In this document: positions 55,732 through 64,000 of the stretch, piece after piece
Layout of the letters: each line of letters opens with the position of its first letter
Position numbering within the stretch: the first letter of the stretch is position 1
Assembly: GCA_021030905.1 (NCBI GenBank)
Contig: JAGFMI010000014.1
Coordinates: 62,001-126,000 of the forward strand
DNA from: Pyrenula massariospora
Taxonomy: Eukaryota > Ascomycota > Eurotiomycetes > Pyrenulales > Pyrenulaceae
Reading direction: 5' to 3'
Length of the DNA stretch: 64,000 nucleotides
Notes under the pieces: generated by a model
Told to the model about the DNA's origin: nothing
Seen by the model: the letters and a program-made list of their open reading frames with translations, nothing else
Databases searched by the model: none
Made by a program: the position numbers and the translations under genes

Positions 55732-56841
55732 ATGCTTCTTCTTGACTACCAGAATGTTCTAATCCAATCAATACTGACCGAGCGATTCTCGGGGTAATAC
55801 TGGCCTGTCGACCTGCCTTCTACCTGTCTGAGCTGACGAGTTATCTTATTAGGGCTCCACCGATCTCCATAGACCAAATTGTCTCAGACTTCGACAATGT
55901 CACCTTCCACGTGTCTACCCCAACAGCTAGAAGCAAAATCCTCATCTCCATAGCCGTCAAGTGCTTCCGAGAACTTCTCAAGTACGGTGCTGAATCGGTG
56001 CTCCAACGCGAATATGGCCCCTACATTACCTCGCCAGAAGCAGGCTATGATTTCAGCATTGAGATTGACCTAGAGAATCTCCCCTCTTCACCAGAGGAGC
56101 GAGACGAGCTCATTAAAAAGATCAGCCTGCTGAAGCGAAATGCGATGGCGGCACCGTTTGAGCGAGCGTTTGACGAATTTGGGAAATTACAGGAAGAAGC
56201 AAGTCGATACACTTCCGAATCTGCCCCGCAAGGTGTCAAGGAAGGCGGAGAGGTCATGGCCATTCACTATCGGGAAGAGGAAGCCATCTACATTAAAGCA
56301 AGCCACGACCGGGTAACAGTTATCTTCAGTACCATCTTCAGAGACGAGACAGACCGAGTATTTGGCAAAGTGTTTCTGCAGGAGTTTGTGGATGCTAGGA
56401 GGAGAGCGATCCAAAATGCTCCGCAGGTGCTGTTCCGAAGTGACCCACCGTTAGAACTGCAAGGCATACCTGGCTTGGGAAAGACGGGTGAGAAGGGAGA
56501 GATCGGTTACATCACATTTGGCATGACTTTTTACCCTGGCACCCCTACACGAGCTGACAATTCAAAGTTCTTTTCCCACGGCACCTGACACCGCAACGAC
56601 GAGCCGAGAATATCTCGCACATTCAGACGTTTCGCGATTATTTCCATTATCACATCAAGGCCTCAAAAGCCTACATTCATTCCCGGATGCGAAGAAGGAC
56701 GGCCGACTTCCTTCAAGGTAAGCCCCGTATTCAGATTGAGATATGATAGACTCACGCGATGCAGTACTCAATCGAGCAAGACCGGAGAATGAGGAGAAGG
56801 AGAGAAAGACGGCAAGTGGCAGGACATTTAGGCAGCTTTGA
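55732..56841 (+). CDS. ARC35: ARPC2, Arp2/3 complex 34-kDa subunit
   Basis: Structural core subunit of the Arp2/3 complex that nucleates branched actin at endocytic patches. Four exons: 55732-55793, 55853-56520, 56568-56717 and 56765-56841, giving 318 residues, the usual length. The start [20 protein letters not shown] and the block [18 protein letters not shown] are canonical. Then come [40 protein letters not shown] and [20 protein letters not shown]. Intron 2 starts GC (ggcatgac) rather than GT. Removing it (47 bp) joins GEIGYITF to [20 protein letters not shown] exactly as in the family; without splicing the frame would end early. The last exon ends [13 protein letters not shown]. The symbol follows yeast usage. 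Confidence 0.94.
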
Positions 56842-58150
56842 ATGAAGAGCAACTACGGCCTAAATTAGGCGGCGGGACCTATACGGTATTCCTCAGGTTG
56901 AGATATTCGCCAAAAGATTCACGCGTCGTCTCGGTGGCCTTCTATTTCTTACTCCAGAGACTGGAAGTTAGTGAGGAAAATCCGTTGCGAAGGAGTTTGG
57001 CGCTTCACCGCCTAAAGATGACCCTTCCGCCTACTTGCAACAGGATTGTACACCAGACCACGTTAGCCGTCAGGCCAAGACGATGTGCGATCCCATACAA
57101 AGTAGAGCCAACCGCTAGGTTGTAAATCTTTATCTCCGGGCGGCCTACATGTGTGCCCATTATCCTGTGTAAGGTCGAAAGTAGAAAAGTTTGTCCGAGA
57201 TAGGTAGTCAGTCGAATTCAACCATGTTCCTATACAGTCTACTACGCCCCACCGGCCTACCAGTTCGGGCCAGTCTTCTCAGAACAAGCATTTGCTCCGT
57301 TGCAGACATCTTGAGAGCCTGCCCTGTCCTACCAAAGCTCACGCGACTGCCGATTCTAGACCTTATTCTGTCGTAATAGTTGATGCAGAGGAATGCGGCA
57401 TTTATTGCGGTGCAACAGCACACGTGCTGCCCACGCCGTCTTTACCTGTCGAATTGTGGCTGACTGAAATATCACATCAGCCTTCGCATTCATGTCACCC
57501 ATTCGGGCCTTGAAAACGCCAGCCACAGAGGCGTGATGACTCCAATTTTTGGCGCCTTGCCGTTCTCAGGCTACCAGTGGCGATCGAAAGCGTACCTCGA
57601 ATTCGTATTCACCATTAATAATGCGCAAGCCTTGCTGCTCTAGTTCCAGCTCTGTGAGTCCTCCACCGGAGTGCTTCCATCTGTACTCTGTCATTGTCTT
57701 TTCAGCAATTCAGAGTCTCCGATGAGCCGGATTGAAGTAGCGTCTGTGGACCTCATGTGCTTTTTAGACTGCCCGAATATGTCCTCATCCGACAAAGTCA
57801 AGCCCCAAAAGGATCAACTTTCAAGATCATTAACTTTACTTATTAGCAAGCTTCCAGACGAGCGACAACATGTGCTTTTCAAATGTCATCTTTAGTCTCG
57901 GGCTATATACGAAGTGCTGAATTGCTGAAGCCGATGGCTTGTATTCTATTTTGGGAATATGTTGCCAATTGATTCACTGCCTCGCTGAGGTCTTGCCATC
58001 TGGTCATATCTGCCATGTGCCTCCATCATTCTTTTACAAGACGCTTGTTTTGTCGTAATAGTTTTGCTTATTACCAAGTATCGCAGTATAGCATCAACTC
58101 TTTCGATATCCGCCTTGCATCCTTGGAATGTCTTGTACCTGTTTCTGGAT
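56842..58150. other. 1.3-kb intergenic region with one possible small minus-strand gene
   Basis: Apart from the candidate listed at 57402-57694, I see ARPC2 3' flank and GT8 promoter sequence only. Other short frames on both strands show no domains. Confidence 0.45.
57402..57694 (-). CDS. Possible small two-exon protein, unrecognised
   Basis: The ATG at 57694 opens 33 codons with protein-like composition (GGGLTELELEQQGLRIINGE) ending at EYEFE, followed in phase 0 by a GTACGC donor (57595). Acceptors at about 57464 or 57446 lead to a basic segment (KTAWAARVLLHRNKCRIPLH). The frame then continues a short way past the left limit given here, so the end is approximate. I do not recognise the family. 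It may be a small real gene or a chance pair of frames. Confidence 0.25.
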
Positions 58151-59212
58151 ATGATAGATCTTCGCCGCCAGCATTTTCAGGGCGCAATTTGCGCTCTCTT
58201 GATCGTATTTTGTACAGTTGCTACCCTCCAATACCTCGATGCGCCCCTCCGTCCTCACCTCTCTTTCAAAGAATCGAGCATAGCTTCCTCACCATCCTAT
58301 AGAGCCTCTTCGCCTCCCTTATCGTCTACACCCGACGAAAAACGAACGGCTTTTTGTACCTTTCTCGCGCGCAGTCCGGACGGTGACAGCGACTGCGCAT
58401 CCGACAACTATTGCACAGGGGCTCGCATCCTAACATACCAATTGCTACATAACCCCACTACTCGCTCTGACCCGCCTACCGAATTTGTTGTCTTTGTCAC
58501 AGACGAAGTCAATCCGAAATGGAGAAAGCGCCTTGCTCTCGATGGTGCCACTATCATCGAAGTAGAGCACTTGAGGCCATCAGGATACGACCCGGAAATT
58601 ACTCGCTGGAAAGATGTCTTTGGAAAATTCCGCCTCTGGGAGCAAACTCAATTTGATACCCTCGTCTTCCTTGACGCAGACACCATCTTGTTCAAGCAGC
58701 TTTCGCCGATCCTGCGAACCGAAGCTGTGACGTTCAATCGCAAGACCGGCCCAGAGACATCAAAGCGTAAAGGTGACCTAGCCCCGTTGCCCGATTCGTA
58801 CTCTTTCGCTGCTGGTGCTCAGTGGGAAGTCGGGCATACCTTTCCGCCAGAGCCAGACGGGTCAGATTTTCAAGGTGGCTATTTCAATGCTGGGTTTATG
58901 ATTATCCATCCAGATGTTGCACTCTTCAAGTACTACGAATCACTTATACCTTTCGCCGGGGATTTATTCGGTACATTTGCACCAGAACAAGACCTTTTAA
59001 ATCATGCTCATCGGAAGGATGGACCAATGCCATGGGAGCCTGTGGAATACCACTGGAATGTCAACGGCCCGACACTGAGAGATATCGAAATGGGCGCTGT
59101 AACTATACACGAGAAATGGTGGATTGGAGGTGAATGGGGAGAAGTGTTGAGTAAATGGAGGTGGGTAATGGAAGGTTACTTCGAAGCATGGGAGAGGGAA
59201 AACAGCCTTTGA
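58151..59212 (+). CDS. GT8-family glycosyltransferase, type II membrane protein
   Basis: Single exon, 353 residues, starting at the first true ATG (MIDLRRQHFQ); the frame is open upstream from TTG. A signal anchor (AICALLIVFCTVATLQYL, residues about 11-28) and a Ser/Pro-rich stem place the catalytic domain in the Golgi or ER lumen. The GT8 core is visible: ARILTYQLLHNPTT, EFVVFVTDEVNPKWRKRLAL, KFRLWEQTQFDTLVFLDADT with the metal-binding DAD motif, GGYFNAGFMIIHPDVALF, EQDLLNHAHRKDG and EYHWNVNG. The family includes glycogenin, galactinol synthase and GlcNAc/xylosyltransferases. The substrate here is unknown; this membrane-anchored form is common in filamentous fungi. Intact. Confidence 0.88.
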   Translation: MIDLRRQHFQGAICALLIVFCTVATLQYLDAPLRPHLSFKESSIASSPSYRASSPPLSSTPDEKRTAFCTFLARSPDGDSDCASDNYCTGARILTYQLLHNPTTRSDPPTEFVVFVTDEVNPKWRKRLALDGATIIEVEHLRPSGYDPEITRWKDVFGKFRLWEQTQFDTLVFLDADTILFKQLSPILRTEAVTFNRKTGPETSKRKGDLAPLPDSYSFAAGAQWEVGHTFPPEPDGSDFQGGYFNAGFMIIHPDVALFKYYESLIPFAGDLFGTFAPEQDLLNHAHRKDGPMPWEPVEYHWNVNGPTLRDIEMGAVTIHEKWWIGGEWGEVLSKWRWVMEGYFEAWERENSL

Positions 59213-59742
59213 ATGGAAAGCTGGACCTATCATAAGGAGGCAGAAGTTGCTGATCTCGATTACACTTTAGGAATGGTGATAGCGTAGCGTCCGGTGAACT
59301 CGAAAGGGGAAGTTTCGGCGTTCGTTGTGTTGACTATACAATAAATGCATGTCGAGCAAGACAATTATGAAGCCAAAGTCTTTACTTGCTTCTAAGACAC
59401 GTCCGTGGATTCTGCGTTGGGTGAAGAAATTAGGCTAGGATGGATACCATCTGTTATCTAAACCTTAAAAATTTTTGTAAAAGATGTTCTCAATGATGTT
59501 CCGCTAAACATCATCATGAAACTATGGCTACTGGTTGGGTTCTTTCGCATTGCCTGGCGTGCCTGGCTTGAGAACAGTCTCCGGGTCACGGCCAAGCCTC
59601 TCATGGCCAGAGAGCCCCCTTAAATCCGGAATTAAGTCCGCTTAGACTTTACGCGACGCGTCCAGCGCGTCACCCGTCATCAACCGCCCACCTCCATGCC
59701 CATACAATTCACAACCAATTCGTTACTCGATGCACCGCCGTA
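59213..59742. other. Intergenic between GT8 gene and PRI2
   Basis: 530 bp with the GT8 3' flank and the PRI2 promoter. An AT-rich tract lies at 59.45-59.52 kb. Nothing else was seen. Confidence 0.5.
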
Positions 59743-61360
59743 ATGATTCGCACCGAAGCCCCAAGGATTGACACCAAACGACGGAATTTGGATTATAAGA
59801 AGAAACAATTCGCCAACCCGACCTTCCAGCAGCTCGAGTACCCTTACCGGCTCAACTTCTACCAGCTTCCGCCAACCGCGGAAATCACGCTTGAGCACTT
59901 TGAACAATGGGCGATAGATCGGCTGAGAAGTATGTAGGCTTTGTGACACGTTCATCTGATTTCTGACCTTCACAATAGTTTTGGCCGAGCTCGAAGCATG
60001 CTCGTTTCGGAACAAGACACCACAAGAGACAGCTGCTCATCTTGAACCTCTTCTCAAGAAGTTCCTGCCGCTTTCGGCCAATTCTTCTGCCTCCGGTGGC
60101 AAGATTGACGATCGAATTCGAGATGAGCGCCAGAAAGATCATTATTCACATTGGATCCTCCGGTTGGCTTTTTCGGGCACAGAAGATCTACGAAGACGAT
60201 TCGCTAGGGTAGAGACTATGCTATTTAAGCTTCGATTCCAGCAAGATGATGGACGAGAGAGAAGAGCATTCGTCGAGTCCCTCAGTTTCGATTGGGAAAT
60301 TGTTGGCGAGGAGGAGAAACGATCTCTCAGCGAACAGCTGCTGGCCGCCACCCCCGGGCTAAGGAGACTAGATGACGAGAATTGGTTCAAAGTTCACTGG
60401 ACACGAGTCCCAGAGCTGGTTGAGCATAGGACAGTCCTGCTACGGAAAGGAAAGGCCTACGTGCCCATGCGCGAACAAACCAGCATGATCCTTACGGAAT
60501 TTACGAACCAATTAGAGAAAGGTCTTGAGGTACCTTGAGCTCTTAGTCCAATCTTCTGCTCACAAACTAACCTTCATATTTCTAACAACTAGCTCACATC
60601 CCGTGCTGTTCCCCGTCTTGACGAAGACGACCGCCTCACTCCTATTATTAACCATCTCTCCAAATCCTTCGCTACCCCTGACAGCACATACACTTCTGAA
60701 GATTCTCCCCTCCCCGGTGCCGCAATAACGGCCGCTAGCATCGACGCCCTCTCTATACACTTCCCTCTCTGTATGCGCAACCTACATCTCACTCTCCGCA
60801 AGAACAGCCATCTCAAGCACTACGGCAGGCTGCAGTATACACTGTTCCTAAAAGGACTTGGTCTTTCCTTGGAAGAATGCCTGATTTTCTGGCGCCAGTC
60901 GTTCAAACTCATCACGGACGATACGTTTAACAAAGAATACCGGTACAACGTCCGACACGCATATGGCGATGTGGGCGGCGATGCAAATCGACGCGGTCGT
61001 GGATACGCGCCAAAGTCGTGCCAAAAGATTCTCACTGAAAATCCGCCAGGGCCTGGAGAAAGCCACGGCTGTCCGTACCGGCATTTCTCGACGGAGAATC
61101 TAACAGCGCTGCTCCAGGGCACGGGGGTGACGGATAGGGAGGTGTTGAAGGGGGTCAGGGAAGATGTGGAAAGGAAAAGGTATCACATTGCGTGTAATAG
61201 GGTGTTTGAGCATGTGCACAAGACTGAGATCAAGCGAGCGAAGGAGGACTGTGGATGGGGAGCTGCGGAGCTCGACACTATTGTGCATCCGAATATGTAT
61301 TTCAAGAGGAGTTATTTGTTGAAGAATTTAGGGAAAGCGGACATAAGGATGGAGGAATGA
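59743..61360 (+). CDS. PRI2: DNA primase large subunit (Pri2)
   Basis: Iron-sulfur subunit of the polymerase alpha-primase complex that makes RNA primers for replication. Three exons, 59743-59929, 59979-60529 and 60593-61360, give 501 residues, normal for the family. The N-terminal domain starts with YPYRLNFYQLPPTAEITLEH; the helical linker includes KDHYSHWILRLAFSGTEDLR and FKVHWTRVPELVEHR. The C-terminal domain has four Cys that can hold the 4Fe-4S cluster, in LCMRNLH, SCQKIL, GCPYRHF and ACNRVF. The last lies near the conserved end NMYFKRSYLL. The ATG at 59743 gives the expected N terminus. Intact. Confidence 0.95.
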
Positions 61361-62048
61361 ATTGGTGTATTCCATAGAGAAGTCAGGTTACAAGCATACT
61401 GTCTTGTGAATAACGCAGGTGCGCGATGCAGCGTGTTCAGCTTATGTTTGTTGCAGTACTGATTCTTCATGATATGTTGGACGTATCTTGGTAATTGTAA
61501 TACTTCGGATAAGCGTCGAAGATGTCTACAAGTTTGAAATATGCGCACTAAACATCTTCTACAAATTAACAGGCTAAATGTGCTACGTCGCGTTATTGAG
61601 CATGGCTCTCTCGTTACATAACAAGAGCTGGAAACCCAATGTGTGCATACTACTGAGCCTTCAGGCTGGGATATGGAGGAAACAAGAATTTGAAGCCAAT
61701 TTGTTAATGAAAGGGGCACTGCGGAATTGTGTACATCGAGAAATCAAGTATGATAGGAAATGGAAGCATCATAAACCTACGCCCTTGGCTTCCCGCCGAT
61801 GATCCTATCTGTGGCACTCTTAACCAAGTTTCGTTGGCCATGCCCTCGGAAACTGGACGCCATCGGGATCATGATGTTGTAGTTTGGCCTCGGCGCAATG
61901 GCTGGGGCGCGAAAGCTCAGGAGGTGTGGCAATTGGCCCAGATCTAGAAGAAATGTCATAGATACAAGGGCAGCGCAACTGCATCCCGGAAGCTGAAGCC
62001 CTTGTTTGAGACCATTGGTGTAGATTTAGATAGGTCTTAGGAAGGGTA
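61361..62048. other. Intergenic 3' region between convergent genes
   Basis: About 690 bp between PRI2 and a convergent small secreted protein gene. Short frames on both strands have no domain; nothing else was recognised. Confidence 0.5.
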
Positions 62049-62519
62049 TCATGCTTCACACTCTTCGTCCTCAACTGTATTTGCTTCTGCATCGGATGGA
62101 TCCGAAATCTGGTGGGTGTAGTACAGCTGCGAATCTCCAAGAGCAGCCTCCTCATAATAGTATGCACTTGGTATGATGTTTTCTTCGATGGCCATCCTCA
62201 TCATTTCAACGACTCGCGCGTCGTCCGCCTCGTCTCGTTGTGGAGGCACGGAAGATTCAGCGTAATCGAGCTTTCTCCTGTTCTCGTTTGGGTCGTTTCC
62301 CACTTGAACGCAGGGGTGATTGCTGCCATCTTGACATATACTATTCTTTCCTCCATTGCAAGCATTGCAATCCATAAGTGAAGTTGAATCTTGCAGGGCA
62401 ATCGGAAAAGGTTCATCGACTTCTTCTGTAAGAATGTCCAGTGCTACTGGGCTTGATCGAATTGGGATCCCGAAGCAGATGAGCTGGAAGAACAGAATAA
62501 TCGCCCACCATCTTGTCAT
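62049..62519 (-). CDS. Small secreted acidic protein, unknown function
   Basis: Single exon, 156 residues, true ATG. A clear signal peptide (RWWAIILFFQLICFGIPI) is followed by an acidic, low-complexity mature part. Four Cys lie in one cluster (DCNACNGGKNSICQDG, HPCVQV) that could form two disulfides. The C terminus is acidic and Tyr-rich (IPSAYYYEEAALGD), ending in EDEECEA. No known domain was seen. Size, secretion signal and Cys cluster resemble small secreted fungal proteins, but no function can be inferred. A divergent secreted gene starts 911 bp away. Confidence 0.6.
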   Translation of the reverse strand: MTRWWAIILFFQLICFGIPIRSSPVALDILTEEVDEPFPIALQDSTSLMDCNACNGGKNSICQDGSNHPCVQVGNDPNENRRKLDYAESSVPPQRDEADDARVVEMMRMAIEENIIPSAYYYEEAALGDSQLYYTHQISDPSDAEANTVEDEECEA

Positions 62520-63430
62520 GAGGAAGGATATTGCTCGATGGCATCTGTCGTGTCATCTGGAAAGCAAGAAGAGGAGAGCGACAACAATGAGCGTGCAGCT
62601 ACGAGGTCGTTTCCCACCTGTCAAGGCTCAAAAACGAGAAGACGCGCTAGATCTGGAACGGCGGACATAGCGAGATCATTATTCCTCCAAAGGAAGTTAT
62701 GTGTAGCGATGATGCACCAACGTCGAAATAACTTGGAAAGGCTGGCGGCCAACATTTTGTTGTCAACAGACCCGGATCCCGCCATTCCCATTTGGGCAGA
62801 TTCCACCACGTAAAGCAACCAAAAACTTCAAACCAACAATTGTGCAGGCAATTTCTCGCACCAAGCGTTGATTTCGGCCAGAAAAGTGGAATTCACCCTA
62901 CTCCTGGACATTGGTGCTCATGAGTATCCGGTCATGCCAACATGTGCTACAATTCAGGCTGTTCTAGGACTTGGGCCCGGGATTCAAGGCGATACTGCCA
63001 ACACATGGTTTCTAAATACTCTGACTCAATGGAACTAGGCCTGTGTAGACACCGAGACTTGACTATCTTAGATCGAACACAGCGCTATAGAGCTCTATTA
63101 TTTACGCGTGCAACAACGGGCCTAGGAATTCAACACCTACACAAAACCTTTTCCATCATCAGGCGACCTTCATAAAAAGTTTTTTCTTCGCAAACGACGC
63201 GCCATAGAGTCAAAGTACTAAGGCTCGAGTTTCATTTTCTTGTCTTATGCAGCTCGCGTTATGAACACCCGCCAGACCGTCATTCTGTTGGGTGATAATT
63301 TGATTGTAACACTGTATTCTGGCTCGTCGCTGGTCGTTATTCTATCTGCCTCGACGAAACTCGGCTCATACAGTTAATCTTATGATATTTCATCATTCTT
63401 AAGACTTCGCATCAATATCGCTGCTCCTAG
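62520..63430. other. Intergenic, divergent promoters of two secreted-protein genes
   Basis: About 910 bp between divergent starts. Frames at 62538-62813 and 62942-63175 have no domain. No other feature was recognised. Confidence 0.45.
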
Positions 63431-64000
63431 ATGAAGGCGGCAGTCCGCTATGGGATTAGTTTGCTGTGCTTCTTTACGACAGCCTCTGACGCGAAATGGG
63501 ACTTTTCAAAGGCTTTTCCGTGTCCAGACGATAAGAAAGAGTACCTAATTAAAGACTTCGGCCTTGTCATGCTGCGAGCTGAAGGTTAGATCCATACATT
63601 GCTTGCTATACCGGATATCATAGTGACACAGTGAAGCGTCGAGTGACCAATTGAAGCTGTACAGCACCAATCCTGTTATCAAAGACCACTTTGATCTTGT
63701 AATGCCTCAGGGAGATGACAACCGAGAGCATGTTCAAAGTGAGTTCTTTAGTGACCCAAACGGCGTGGAGTACAAGGACTGACCGCCTGGTCAGCCGTTT
63801 ACGATCGGATCAAGTTAATCGACAAGATAGAGGACATAGAAGTCAAAGCCTACTGTGGTGAAGACCACCTAGAGCTCGTAAAAGAAAGTGGTCCACTTGA
63901 CTTTGACGAAAAAGGCCCACAACGGCCATGGTACGATAAAACGTGGAGAACGAAGGACAGAGCTGGCAATATCGTTTTGACGCCAGCACTGCGAGAAGAA
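63431..64000 (+). CDS. Secreted protein of unknown function (3' end cut by window)
   Basis: The ATG at 63431 opens a signal peptide (MKAAVRYGISLLCFFTTASD). Three exons keep one frame: 63431-63584, 63637-63738 and 63795 onward. Intron 1 ends at an unusual gtgaag acceptor; intron 2 is 56 bp with a GTGAGT donor. The mature part starts KWDFSKAFPCPDDKKEYLIK and continues YSTNPVIKDHFDLVMPQGDD, then KLIDKIEDIEVKAYCGEDHL and RPWYDKTWRTKDRAGNIVLT, still open at the window end (about 154 residues visible). The layout loosely recalls fungal secreted metallo-endopeptidase-like proteins, but no HExxH is visible yet, so I leave the function open. Confidence 0.55.

Overview
The window is nuclear DNA from a filamentous ascomycete (Pezizomycotina). 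The evidence is many short introns of about 43-90 bp with fungal splice signals, long intergenic spacers, and clear fungal orthologues of VPS8, SEC23, OGT, SNT2, UTP12, ARPC2 and PRI2. Class level cannot be settled by reading alone; Leotiomycetes, Eurotiomycetes or Lecanoromycetes are all possible. The GenBank-like start at ggatcc is probably accidental. I saw no CRISPR array, no viral or LTR element and no prokaryotic feature.

Left part (1-20 kb), housekeeping genes on the minus strand: VPS8 (cut by the window edge), a secreted PLC-like phosphodiesterase, a GT41 O-GlcNAc transferase homologue, SEC23, and a fungal protein of unknown function. They are separated by long gaps, including one of about 4 kb with no convincing gene. 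At 20.8-23.7 kb lies a decayed HELQ/Hel308-type helicase with at least four in-frame stops and about four frameshifts. Each stop is one C-to-T change away from an ordinary codon.

Middle part (25-48 kb): SNT2, a large BAH-PHD-ELM2-SANT-GATA-PHD chromatin reader, is followed by what looks like a specialised-metabolism locus. This holds an APC-family permease, an unusual A-T-C-T-C nonribosomal peptide synthetase (NRPS), an ABCC (MRP-type) exporter, and a large membrane glycoprotein transcribed divergently from the exporter. No tailoring enzyme or pathway regulator is visible. The natural reading is one peptide-making enzyme with import and export partners.

Accessory island (48.3-52.5 kb): AT-richer DNA with an intron-containing tRNA-Gln(CTG), a Cys-rich orphan gene, a 207-bp MITE with 61-bp terminal inverted repeats and a TA duplication, a long hairpin, a decayed tRNA-like sequence and a galactose-oxidase pseudogene.

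Right part (52.5-64 kb): UTP12 (ribosome biogenesis) and ARPC2 (actin nucleation) share a short divergent promoter. They are followed by a GT8 glycosyltransferase, PRI2 (DNA primase large subunit) and two small secreted proteins facing away from each other, the last cut by the window end. Several starts were corrected from non-ATG upstream codons to the first in-frame ATG, as noted in each entry.
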